A DNA stretch of 58,770 bases. It comes from Acidobacteriota bacterium (lineage in GTDB: Bacteria > Acidobacteriota > Blastocatellia > Pyrinomonadales > Pyrinomonadaceae). The translations under genes were made by a program, and so were the position numbers. The stretch lies in contig JAHBSG010000025.1 in assembly GCA_019639235.1 (NCBI GenBank), forward strand, positions 1 to 58,770, written 5' to 3'. The number at the start of each line of letters is the position of its first letter. Position 1 is the stretch's first letter. The notes under the pieces were generated by a model. The model was not told the origin of the DNA. It saw only the letters and a list, made by a program, of their open reading frames with translations, and made no database searches. Of the stretch, positions 24,425-32,625 are shown one piece after another.

Positions 24425-27100
24425 ATGCTACGCGCAACTATCAACGGCACCACCCACGAATTCACCGAAGGCACAACGATCCTCTCTGCCGCGACTCAAT
24501 GTGGTATTTCCATACCGACGCTCTGCGACGACCCGCGGCTTAAGCCCGCCGGTGCTTGCCGCCTCTGCCTAGTGGACGTCACAGGTTCGCTTCGTGAAAC
24601 GCCAGCTTGTGCGGTCGAGATCGCTGAAGGTATGAGTGTCGAGACGCACTCCGCCGAGGTCGAGGCCGGCCGCAGAATGAACCTGAAGATGCTGGCCCGC
24701 ACCTATCCGGCCGAGGCGTTCGAGAAATTTCCGGAGAAGCCCTTTCACCGCATCGCCCGCGAATACGGCCTCACGGCGGCCGATTTTGCCCAGAATATCA
24801 ACGGCCATCTGGTCGATGATTCGCACACATACATCAGGGTCGATATGGCACGCTGTATCGATTGCTACGCGTGCGTGCGAATCTGTGACGAGGTTCAGGG
24901 CCAGTTCATCTGGCAATTAGCCGGCCGCGGCGAGGAGTCATTCATCGTGCCGGACAACTTCGGCCCGTTTGGCGAAAGCAACTGCGTATCATGCGGTGCG
25001 TGTTCCGATGTTTGCCCGACCGGGGCACTCGAAGACCGCTCGGTCATCAACCTTGGGAATGCCGAAAAATGGACCCGCACGACCTGCCCCTATTGCGGCA
25101 CCGGCTGCGAGATGAGCGTCGGAACCCGCAGCGACCGCGTCGTTCAGGTCCGCCCGGTCAGCGATGCTCCAGTAAATAGCGGCCATCTCTGTGTCAAGGG
25201 ACGATATGCTTACGGCTTCGTCGATGCTCCGGACCGCGTTACCGAACCGATGATCCGCGAAAACGGCGAATGGCGAAAGGTCACCTGGGAAGAGGCGATA
25301 ACTTACACGGCGGAAAAGCTTAAGGGTTACATCGCGGCCGACGGCCCGGACAGCGTCGCCGTTCTCGGCTCGGCTCGGGCGACAAACGAAGAGAATTACA
25401 TAGCTCAAAAGTTTGCCCGCGTCGCCCTCGGCACTAACAACGTCGATTGCTGTGCACGCGTTTGCCACACACCAACCGCCGCAGCGATGAAGATGATGCT
25501 CGGCACCGGAGCGGCAACGAATTCGTTTGACGACATCGAGCTCGCCCGCACGATCCTCATCTGCGGAGCGAACCCGACCGAGAATCACCCGATCCCCGGA
25601 GCACGTATCAAACAGGCCGTCCGCCGCGGTGCAAAGCTGATCATCATCGACCCGCGTCGCACCGAACTCACGAAATACGCCGACGTTCATCTGCAGCTTA
25701 ATGCCGGAACAAACATTCCGCTCTTCAATGCATTGGCCCACGCCATCATCGATGAAGGCCTTGCCGATGAAGATTTCATCCGAGAGCGCGTCGATGAGTT
25801 CGATGAGTTCCGAGCGTTTCTTGCCGATTACTCGCCCGAATCCGTTGCCGCGGAATGCGGTGTCGCTGCTACGGATATCCGTGCCGCGGCCCGCCTTTAC
25901 GCATCCGCAAAGCCCGCGATGTGCTTCCACGGACTTGGAATGACCGAGCATCTTCAGGGCACCGAAGGTGTGATGACGGTAGTTAACCTCGCCCTGCTTA
26001 CCGGCAATATCGGTAAACCGGGCTCGGGCGTAAACCCGCTTCGCGGGCAAAATAATGTTCAAGGCTCGGCCCATATGGGCTGCGACCCCGGCATCCTCAC
26101 CGGCTCGATCGCCGTCGATGAAGGCCGGCCGCTTTTCGAATCGGTTTGGAACGCACCCATACCCAATGCAAAAGGCCTAAATCAGCTCCAGATGGTCGAT
26201 GCCGCCAAGGCCGGGAAGCTCAAAGCACTCTGGACCATCGGCTATGATGTTTTTCTCTCAAACGCCAATTCGCACGAAACAGAACGCTCGCTCGCCGGCC
26301 TCGAACTGTGCATCGTTCAGGACCTATTTATGAACGAAACGGCAAAGCGGTTCGCCCATGTTCTTCTCCCGGCCCAGTCTTCGTTCGAAAAGGACGGGAC
26401 GTTCATGAACGCCGAACGCCGAATTCAGCGGATCCGCCGGGCCGTAGCGCCCCGCGGCGATTCCCGCAACGATTGGGAGATCGTCTGCGAGGTGGCAAAG
26501 GCGATGGGCAAAGGCGAGCACTTTTCTTTTGAAAGCGTAGAACAGATCTGGGAGGAAGTTCGAGCCGTTTGGCCCGCCGGCCGCGGCATCAGCTACCCGC
26601 GAATAGATAACCACGGCCTGCAGTGGCCCTGCCCGGATGAATCGCACCCCGGCGAGACCGTACTGCACGGCGAGAGCTTCTCGCTCGGCAAGCGGGCAGC
26701 ACTCCGCCGCATCAAGTATCGCCCAACGCCCGAACGCGTCTCCGCAGATTTCCCGTTTTTGCTAACGACAGGCCGGACGCTATATCATTTCAACGCGGGA
26801 ACAATGACGATGCGAACGCCAAACATCGAATTGCTCCCGACCGACGAAATAATGATATGCTCGGCCGATGCTGACCGTCTCGGCCTTGCGAACGGTGAGC
26901 GAGTGCGAATGGTCAGTGCCCACGGCAACGCCACGCTTCCGGTCAAGATCACCGAAAAGGTTCGGCACGGAAAGCTCTTCGCGACGTTTCACGACCCAAC
27001 GGTCTTTTTGAACTATGCGACGAGCCCTGTCCGCGACCGCTTTACGCTCGCACCCGAGTTCAAGGTAACGGCGGTTCGGCTCGAAAAGCTCGGCGAATAA
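24425..27100 (+). CDS. fdhF: formate dehydrogenase, catalytic (alpha) subunit, molybdopterin/Fe-S
   Basis: 891 residues. An N-terminal [2Fe-2S] domain has C34, C45, C48 and C62. A His-Cys3 NuoG-like segment follows, then two [4Fe-4S] motifs (CIDCYACVRIC, CVSCGACSDVCPTG), another cluster site (CPYCGTGCEMSV), and the molybdopterin and dinucleotide-binding domains to the end (LLTTGRTLYHFNAGTMTMR). The metal-ligand position that is selenocysteine in FdhH is Cys347 here (CCARVCHTP), so it is a Cys enzyme. This matches NAD-linked soluble FDH alpha subunits, but no diaphorase subunit is nearby. Lying between kynU and kmo, it probably removes formate made by the formamidase. Confidence 0.92.
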   Translation: MLRATINGTTHEFTEGTTILSAATQCGISIPTLCDDPRLKPAGACRLCLVDVTGSLRETPACAVEIAEGMSVETHSAEVEAGRRMNLKMLARTYPAEAFEKFPEKPFHRIAREYGLTAADFAQNINGHLVDDSHTYIRVDMARCIDCYACVRICDEVQGQFIWQLAGRGEESFIVPDNFGPFGESNCVSCGACSDVCPTGALEDRSVINLGNAEKWTRTTCPYCGTGCEMSVGTRSDRVVQVRPVSDAPVNSGHLCVKGRYAYGFVDAPDRVTEPMIRENGEWRKVTWEEAITYTAEKLKGYIAADGPDSVAVLGSARATNEENYIAQKFARVALGTNNVDCCARVCHTPTAAAMKMMLGTGAATNSFDDIELARTILICGANPTENHPIPGARIKQAVRRGAKLIIIDPRRTELTKYADVHLQLNAGTNIPLFNALAHAIIDEGLADEDFIRERVDEFDEFRAFLADYSPESVAAECGVAATDIRAAARLYASAKPAMCFHGLGMTEHLQGTEGVMTVVNLALLTGNIGKPGSGVNPLRGQNNVQGSAHMGCDPGILTGSIAVDEGRPLFESVWNAPIPNAKGLNQLQMVDAAKAGKLKALWTIGYDVFLSNANSHETERSLAGLELCIVQDLFMNETAKRFAHVLLPAQSSFEKDGTFMNAERRIQRIRRAVAPRGDSRNDWEIVCEVAKAMGKGEHFSFESVEQIWEEVRAVWPAGRGISYPRIDNHGLQWPCPDESHPGETVLHGESFSLGKRAALRRIKYRPTPERVSADFPFLLTTGRTLYHFNAGTMTMRTPNIELLPTDEIMICSADADRLGLANGERVRMVSAHGNATLPVKITEKVRHGKLFATFHDPTVFLNYATSPVRDRFTLAPEFKVTAVRLEKLGE

Positions 27101-28471
27101 ATGATGCCTCAGCAGAATGTAACGATCATCGGAGCGGGCCTTGCGGGTTCGCTCCTTTCAATATATCTCGCTCGCCGCGGCATTTCCGTTACGGTCTTTG
27201 AGGCCCGCGGAGATATGCGAAACGAACGGGTCGAGGCCGGACGGTCCATCAACCTCGCACTCTCGGACCGCGGCATCGCCGCTCTACGCGAGGTCGGGAT
27301 GGACGCCTTTATGCTCTCCGAGGCCGTGCCGATGCGCGGACGGATGATCCATTCCCCAATCAGCGAGCAAAAATTGTTGCCCTACAGCGGTCGGGAGGGC
27401 GAATACATCAACTCGGTCTCGCGTTCAGGCCTTAACATCGCTCTGATGAATGAAGCCGAAAAGTATCCGAACGTCTCCTTCATTTTCGGCGAACGCTGCA
27501 CCGATTTCGACACCGCGACCGGCGAGGCGAGCTTCGCTAGTGGGCGGACGTTTCGCGGCGATACCGTTATCGCGACCGATGGAGCCGGATCTCCCGTCCG
27601 TCAAGCGATGCAGCAACAGATAGCGGACTTCGACTTCTCGTCGCGATTTCTTGACCACGGCTACAAGGAACTTCACATCCCGCCCGGACCCGATGGCTCT
27701 TTCTTGCTTGAAAAGAACGCACTCCACATTTGGCCGCGGCATCGCTTTATGATGATCGCACTGCCGAACCACGACGGCAGCTTTACCTGCACCCTATTCC
27801 TCGCCCACAAAGGCGGAAACCCGAGCGGTAGCGAGGGTGTCCCTGAACCGGGATTCGACCGGCTTACCGACGCGGCCGCCGTTCTCGACTTCTTTACCCG
27901 CGAATTCCCGGACGCCGTTCCGCTTATGCCGACGCTGGTCGAAGACTTCTTCACTAACCCCACCGGACAACTTGGGACCATCAAATGTTGGCCCTGGAAT
28001 GCGGGTGGAAACGCATTGCTTCTCGGCGATTCGGCCCACGCGATCGTTCCCTTCTACGGCCAAGGAATGAACTGTGCATTTGAGGACGTCCGAGTACTGG
28101 ATACGCTCATAGGAAACGCCGGCACGCCCGATTGGGGAGCCATCTTCACCGAATACGGCCAGCTCCGCAAGGTCAACACGGACGCCATCGCCGACCTTGC
28201 TGAGGTGAATTTCTACGAGATGCGCGACCGAGTCGCGGACCCCATTTTCCAACGCAAACGCGAACTCGAGACCAGGCTCGAGCAGACCTTTCCCGATTAT
28301 TTTTCGAAATATTCGATGGTCACGTTCCGCGAAGATATGCCCTATTCCGAAGCTCACCGCCGCGGCAATGCGCAGGACGAACTGCTGATGAATATTTGTT
28401 CGTCTGTCGATGATGTTAGCAAACTCGATCTCAATGAAGTTGCTGAGCATCTGCGGCAGTTGGAAATGTAG
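27101..28471 (+). CDS. kmo: kynurenine 3-monooxygenase
   Basis: 456 residues, FAD-dependent aromatic hydroxylase that makes 3-hydroxykynurenine with NADPH and O2. The FAD motif is IIGAGLAGSLLSIYLARRGI at about 10-29. Family markers are RSINLALSDRGIAALREVGM, VSRSGLNIALMNEAEKYPNV, DGAGSPVRQAM and the FAD ribityl motif LLLGDSAHAIVPFYGQGMN. The ATG follows the formate dehydrogenase stop with no gap (TAAATGATG), so it is coupled; ATG 27104 is an alternative one codon later. The C-terminal membrane helix of the mitochondrial enzyme is absent, as in bacteria. Confidence 0.95.
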   Translation: MMPQQNVTIIGAGLAGSLLSIYLARRGISVTVFEARGDMRNERVEAGRSINLALSDRGIAALREVGMDAFMLSEAVPMRGRMIHSPISEQKLLPYSGREGEYINSVSRSGLNIALMNEAEKYPNVSFIFGERCTDFDTATGEASFASGRTFRGDTVIATDGAGSPVRQAMQQQIADFDFSSRFLDHGYKELHIPPGPDGSFLLEKNALHIWPRHRFMMIALPNHDGSFTCTLFLAHKGGNPSGSEGVPEPGFDRLTDAAAVLDFFTREFPDAVPLMPTLVEDFFTNPTGQLGTIKCWPWNAGGNALLLGDSAHAIVPFYGQGMNCAFEDVRVLDTLIGNAGTPDWGAIFTEYGQLRKVNTDAIADLAEVNFYEMRDRVADPIFQRKRELETRLEQTFPDYFSKYSMVTFREDMPYSEAHRRGNAQDELLMNICSSVDDVSKLDLNEVAEHLRQLEM

Positions 28472-28474
28472 CTT

Positions 28475-28539
28475 TCAGCTTTAAACTGTAAGCTATCAGC
28501 CGTTAGCTCTCCGGCTAAAAGCTAATAGCTTACAGCTTA
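28475..28539. repeat. AGCT-rich palindromic repeat
   Basis: A dense run of AGCT-centred units (CTGTAAGCTATCAGC, GCTAAAAGCTAATAGCTTAC) fills the gap between kmo and the cyclase-family gene. The same type occurs at 13951-14070 and 40565-40625. It can fold into a long A+T-rich hairpin and overlaps the ATG at 28540. Confidence 0.7.
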
Positions 28540-28554
28540 ATGCTTAAGACAATA

Positions 28555-29346
28555 ATGACGTTCGATATTTCGATCCCGCTGAAATTCAACGGCCCACAGC
28601 CGAACGCCTATGGCGTCGAGCGGGCACGGTCGGAGCCGGTCCGTGCCGGAAGCCTCGTTGGCGATACGCGGATGGGCGGAAGCGTCAACTTCGAGCAATA
28701 CACTTTCATCCCGCACTGCAACGGCACCCACACCGAATGCGTCGGCCATATCACCAACGAACGCATCTCGGTCCGAGACTGCCTGACCGATGTTTCGATA
28801 CCCGCTGTTCTCATCACAGTCGAGCCGTTGTCAGACCCGCCTGCGTCAGCAAGCGACCAGTTCGCGGGCGACAAAATCATCACCAAAGATTCACTGATCA
28901 AGCGTCTCGCGCCTTTTAAAGATGAAATTCCGAATTCCGCACTCCGTATTCCGCATTCAAATGCTCTCATCATCCGCACCCTGCCAAACACCGACGCAAA
29001 ACTCTCAGCCGAATATGGCAAGGACAACATTCCGCCCTATTTCACCGCCGATGCAATGCGGCTGATCGTCGAACACGGATTCACACACCTGCTCGTCGAT
29101 CTGCCCTCGATCGACCGCATCTTCGACGAAGGCAAGCTGATAAATCACCGCATCTTTTGGAATGTTGAGGAAGGAAGATTTGAAACGAACTCGGAGACGC
29201 GGATGAACTCGACCATCACGGAATTGATCTACGTCCCGAACGAGATTCCCGATGGCGACTACATGCTAAACCTTCAGATCGCCCCGTTTGACTCCGACTG
29301 CTCCCCAAGCCGACCAGTGCTTTTAACTGCGGCGAAGGACGACTAA
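28555..29346 (+). CDS. cyclase/kynurenine formamidase-family metal hydrolase
   Basis: About 263 residues, PF04199 family, which includes KynB-type kynurenine formamidase and isatin hydrolase. The metal motif reads HCNGTHTECVGHI, a variant of the usual HxGTHxDxPxH with Glu in place of Asp. Position after kmo makes it the likely formamidase that converts N-formylkynurenine to kynurenine plus formate, but the motif variant lowers certainty. ATG 28555 is chosen because ATG 28540 lies within the AGCT repeat. Residues about 125-136 (IPNSALRIPHSN) look like an in-frame repeat insertion. It ends 3 bp from the convergent VOC gene. Confidence 0.78.
   Translation: MTFDISIPLKFNGPQPNAYGVERARSEPVRAGSLVGDTRMGGSVNFEQYTFIPHCNGTHTECVGHITNERISVRDCLTDVSIPAVLITVEPLSDPPASASDQFAGDKIITKDSLIKRLAPFKDEIPNSALRIPHSNALIIRTLPNTDAKLSAEYGKDNIPPYFTADAMRLIVEHGFTHLLVDLPSIDRIFDEGKLINHRIFWNVEEGRFETNSETRMNSTITELIYVPNEIPDGDYMLNLQIAPFDSDCSPSRPVLLTAAKDD
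28926..28961. repeat. short ATTCCG-repeat insertion in the cyclase-family gene
   Basis: ATTCCGAATTCCGCACTCCG followed by TATTCCGCATTC is a periodic ATTCCGNN run of 36 bp. Similar runs lie between genes at about 40868-40892 and 58118-58155. Here it adds twelve codons in frame. Confidence 0.55.
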
Positions 29347-29349
29347 CGC

Positions 29350-29715
29350 CTACTCGACGTCTTCCATTACGAATATCGCGTTTCGATTCAGATCGTAGAA
29401 GCCGAACTCGTTTGTATCCCAGGCAGTCCCAAGCTTTAGAGCATCGGGTTTGACGGTGCCGCGTGCGACGAACTCATCGAAGATCGGCTGGATGTTCTTT
29501 ACGTGGATCCGCACGACCGAGCCGCCGAGCAGCGGATCGTCGTCGGTGTCGGAGTGCCACTGGAGGTGGAGAACTAGTTGTTCGCGATAAATGACCGCGT
29601 ACATCTTGTCCGCATAAAATGTCCTAAAGCCCGCATGCTTCTCATACCACGCCGTGTCGCGAGCAATATCCTCGGACGGAATAACGGGAATAAGTTCTAT
29701 TAGTTTTGTGGTCAT
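29350..29715 (-). CDS. VOC (glyoxalase/bleomycin-resistance fold) protein
   Basis: 121 residues, one vicinal-oxygen-chelate domain: ELIPVIPSEDIARDTAWYEK at the start, FYADKMYAVIYREQLVLHLQ, RIHVKNIQPIFDEFVARG and FGFYDLNRNAIFV at the end. Such single-domain proteins form dimers; many sequester bleomycin-type ligands, others are enzymes, and this one cannot be assigned. It overlaps the upstream oxidoreductase gene by ATGA and is last in the minus-strand run from the acyl-CoA ligase. Confidence 0.85.
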   Translation of the reverse strand: MTTKLIELIPVIPSEDIARDTAWYEKHAGFRTFYADKMYAVIYREQLVLHLQWHSDTDDDPLLGGSVVRIHVKNIQPIFDEFVARGTVKPDALKLGTAWDTNEFGFYDLNRNAIFVMEDVE

Positions 29716-30611
29716 GCGACCGCGGCCTCAAGCGCCGGCTTCAGCTCAGGAAACTTGAATTCAAACCCCGCGTCTTCAAGCCGCTTCGGCCGCACCTTTG
29801 TCGAATCGAGCAGCAATGCGTCGCCCATTTCGCCGAAGATCATCCCGACCGCAAATTCCGGCAGCGGAAGAAATGTCGGCCGGTAGAGCACCTCGCCGAG
29901 TGTCTTCGCAAATTGTTCGTTCGTCACAGGGTTTGGTGATGTCAGATTAACAGCCCCGCGGATGGTCACGTTCTCAAGAACGAACAGCATCGCCCGTATC
30001 TGGTCCTCAAGCGAGATCCAACTCATCCACTGCTTGCCCGAGCCGACGACGCCACCGACGCCCATCTTGAATGGCAGCAGCATTGTTCCGAGAGCACCGC
30101 CATCCTTCGATAGGACAATTCCCGTGCGGAGCAGTACTGTCCGAATACCCAGGTCCTCGGCTCGCCGCGATTCGGCTTCCCAGTCGCGGCAAACTTTGGG
30201 CAGAAAGCCATCGCCTGCCGGGCTCGCTTCGGTCATTTCGTCATCGCCACGGTTGCCGTAAAAGCCGATCGCCGATCCCGCTAAGAAGGTTTTCGGACGG
30301 TTCTTGAGTTTGGTAAATGCGTCGATCAACGTCCGCGTCCCAAGCACACGGCTGTCGCGAATCGCCTTCTTTTTCTCATCCGTCCAGCGAAGCCCGGCAA
30401 CGTTCTCGCCCGCGAGATGGATCACCGCATCGAGCCCTTCAAGGCTCTCGAGGTCCTCGTCTCGAAATCCGTCCTCGACCGTCCATTTTATGTGCCGCTC
30501 GTCCTTCGGTTCGCTCCGCGAGGCAAGCAAAAGCTCCCAGCCCTTTTCTTTCAGGGCCTTCTGCAGCTCGGTTCCGATCAGCCCGCTTGCTCCGGTAATA
30601 AGTGCTTTCAT
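29712..30611 (-). CDS. TIGR01777-family NAD(P)-binding epimerase (YfcH-like)
   Basis: 299 residues, extended SDR. The nucleotide motif is ITGASGLIGTELQKALKEKG at residues 5-24, then VIHLAGENVAGLRWTDEKKK, FLAGSAIGFYGNRGDDEMTE and a C-terminal DUF1731-type segment (LPLPEFAVGMIFGEMGDALL, KVRPKRLEDAGFEFKFPEL). These match the TIGR01777 (YfcH/SulA-like) family, whose substrate is unknown. It is 2 bp from the cytochrome gene upstream and overlaps the VOC gene downstream. Confidence 0.9.
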   Translation of the reverse strand: MKALITGASGLIGTELQKALKEKGWELLLASRSEPKDERHIKWTVEDGFRDEDLESLEGLDAVIHLAGENVAGLRWTDEKKKAIRDSRVLGTRTLIDAFTKLKNRPKTFLAGSAIGFYGNRGDDEMTEASPAGDGFLPKVCRDWEAESRRAEDLGIRTVLLRTGIVLSKDGGALGTMLLPFKMGVGGVVGSGKQWMSWISLEDQIRAMLFVLENVTIRGAVNLTSPNPVTNEQFAKTLGEVLYRPTFLPLPEFAVGMIFGEMGDALLLDSTKVRPKRLEDAGFEFKFPELKPALEAAVA

Positions 30612-30613
30612 CT

Positions 30614-30967
30614 TTATTGCCCCCGCAGATCTCGCTTGACCAGGTCAACCAGCAGCCGCATCTCCCGTTCGCTCAATTGCCGCCGAAAGCCGACCATCCC
30701 GTTACCGCCGTTCGCGATCTGGTCGTAGATCTGATTCTCCGTCTTCGCCTTAAAGTCACCTTCCCTCAGGCTCGGCACCTTCATTCCATCGTCCAGGATC
30801 TTTCCGTCGCCTTCGGGCCCGTGGCAGATCGCGCAATTTTGACGAAAGAGCGAAGCCTCATAAGCTTTGCTTTCGCCGATAACATGCCGTCCGCCGCCGC
30901 CGCCGAAACAACCTGCAAGTCCGATGGCCGCAAACATCGCGACCGCAAACAACTTCGCTCTTGGCAT
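30614..30967 (-). CDS. c-type cytochrome lipoprotein
   Basis: 117 residues. Signal region MPRAKLFAVAMFAAIGLAGC with a lipobox ending at Cys20, so membrane-anchored by lipid. One haem c site is CAICH at residues 45-49 (FRQNCAICHGPEGDGK). The likely axial Met is in GNGMVGFRRQLS, followed by the closing helix MRLLVDLVKRDLRG. It resembles small class I periplasmic electron carriers. It starts immediately after the acyl-CoA ligase stop. Electron partner unknown. Confidence 0.9.
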   Translation of the reverse strand: MPRAKLFAVAMFAAIGLAGCFGGGGGRHVIGESKAYEASLFRQNCAICHGPEGDGKILDDGMKVPSLREGDFKAKTENQIYDQIANGGNGMVGFRRQLSEREMRLLVDLVKRDLRGQ

Positions 30968-32566
30968 CTAGTGTCCTGCCACCTCTTCCTTGAGCGCACG
31001 CTTAAAGATCTTGCCCGTCGCCCCGATCGGCAGGCTATCGCGAAACTCCACGTACCGCGGATACTTGTTAGCCGCAAATTGCTCGCGGCACCAATCGATG
31101 AACGCCGCATCCGAAAGCTGAGTTCCGTCCTTCAAAACCAGATAAGCTTTGACTTCCTCGCCAAGCCGTTCGTCCGGCACACCGATCACCGCACACAGCG
31201 AAACCGCCGGGTGCGTCATTATCACTTCCTCAAGCTCACGCGGATAGATGTTGTAGCCGCCGCGGAGGATCATATCCTTCTTGCGGTCAACGATCGCAAG
31301 ATCGCCTTCGTCGTCCATGATGCCGATATCGCCCGTGTGGAACCATCCGTTGCGAAAGGCCTCGGCGGTCGCTTCGGGCCGCTTGTAGTAGCCCTTCATT
31401 ACATTCGCACCGCGGATCACAACCTCGCCCCGCTCGCCTCGCGGAACCTCATTATCGTCTTCGTCAAAGCACCGGACGTCAACGCCAAAGATCGCCTGCC
31501 CGACCGTCCCCGGTTTTGAGGCTTTCTCAAAATGGTTAAAACACGCGAGCGGAGAGGTCTCCGAGAGCCCGTAGCCCTCCATCACGCGGACACCGAATTT
31601 CTCTTCAAAACCTTTCATCACCTCGACCGGCATCGGAGCTCCTCCCGACGAACAGACCTTCATCGTCTCCTTGATACCGCTGATGTCAAAGCCGGTCTCC
31701 TCCGCAAATTTCAGTAGCGCCCAATACATCGTCGGCACGCCGACCCAAAAATTCACCCGCTCCTTCGCCATCGTTTCGAGCGTCGCCTGCGGCTCGAACC
31801 GCGGCAGCAGCACAACGCGGTGGCCCGCATAGATCTGCGTATTCATCTGAACCGTCTGCCCGGTCGTGTGGAATAGCGGCAGCGTGATCAGGCACGTCTT
31901 CTGCTCGCCATCGGTGAAGTCAAGCATCGGCAGGTGAACGAGAAACGTCGTCACCACATTCGTGTAGAGATTGAAATGCGTCAACTCGGCCCCTTTCGGC
32001 TGGCCGGTCGTGCCGGAGGTGTAAAGTATCGCCGCAGTATCGTGCGGTGCGGTCGGATAGGTCTCGAACGTGTCCGGCTGCGTAAAGATCACCTGCCCGA
32101 GCGTCTTGTGCTCCGGAAACGGGCTTGCACCCGCCGGGTCTTTAGTCATTACGATCAGGTCCTTGCAGCTATTGACCTGGTCAAAGCCGCCTTTGACCGC
32201 CTGCCCAAGCGGGAGTTCGTCCGTACCCTCGAAAACAAAAACTGCCTTCGCGTCCGAGTCCGCCAGATGGTAAGCGACCTCCCTTGGCTTAAAAAGCACA
32301 CTTAGGGGCACGACCGCGGCACCAGCTTTTAAGATGCCGTAATAGACCATCGGAAAATACGGGATGTTGGGGCAGCTCAATGCGACCTTATCGCCGTGGC
32401 CGATGCCCATCGCCGTCAATGCATTAGCGACCTTGTTTGCCATTGCGTTGAGCTGGCCGTAGGGCATCCGCATATCGTTCCAGACGATCGCCTCTTTCTG
32501 CGGGGCAAGCTTCGCGTGGTGGTCCAGCATCGAAGCCAGGTTCAGTGTCGTGGCTGAATATTCCAT
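30968..32566 (-). CDS. long-chain fatty-acid--CoA ligase (AMP-binding enzyme)
   Basis: 532 residues, ANL superfamily. The ATP/AMP motif is ILYTSGTTGQPKGAELTHFN at about 175-194. Then come VMEGYGLSETSPLACFNHFE, GWFHTGDIGIMDDEGDLAIV and the hinge KKDMILRGGYNIYPRELEEV, and a catalytic lysine near the end in PIGATGKIFKRALKEE. This fits FadD-type acyl-CoA synthetases activating fatty acids with ATP and CoA; chain length is not readable. It heads a tightly packed minus-strand run (cytochrome c, epimerase, VOC). Confidence 0.9.
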   Translation of the reverse strand: MEYSATTLNLASMLDHHAKLAPQKEAIVWNDMRMPYGQLNAMANKVANALTAMGIGHGDKVALSCPNIPYFPMVYYGILKAGAAVVPLSVLFKPREVAYHLADSDAKAVFVFEGTDELPLGQAVKGGFDQVNSCKDLIVMTKDPAGASPFPEHKTLGQVIFTQPDTFETYPTAPHDTAAILYTSGTTGQPKGAELTHFNLYTNVVTTFLVHLPMLDFTDGEQKTCLITLPLFHTTGQTVQMNTQIYAGHRVVLLPRFEPQATLETMAKERVNFWVGVPTMYWALLKFAEETGFDISGIKETMKVCSSGGAPMPVEVMKGFEEKFGVRVMEGYGLSETSPLACFNHFEKASKPGTVGQAIFGVDVRCFDEDDNEVPRGERGEVVIRGANVMKGYYKRPEATAEAFRNGWFHTGDIGIMDDEGDLAIVDRKKDMILRGGYNIYPRELEEVIMTHPAVSLCAVIGVPDERLGEEVKAYLVLKDGTQLSDAAFIDWCREQFAANKYPRYVEFRDSLPIGATGKIFKRALKEEVAGH

Positions 32567-32625
32567 CGTTGTGTCGTTCTGTTTACCTTCGAGATTTCTA
32601 AGAATGATACCCGCAAACCGTTGAA

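Noticed and set aside
25459..25470. Selenocysteine in the formate dehydrogenase
   Set aside because: The active-site codon is TGC (Cys347), not TGA, so no selenocysteine machinery is implied.
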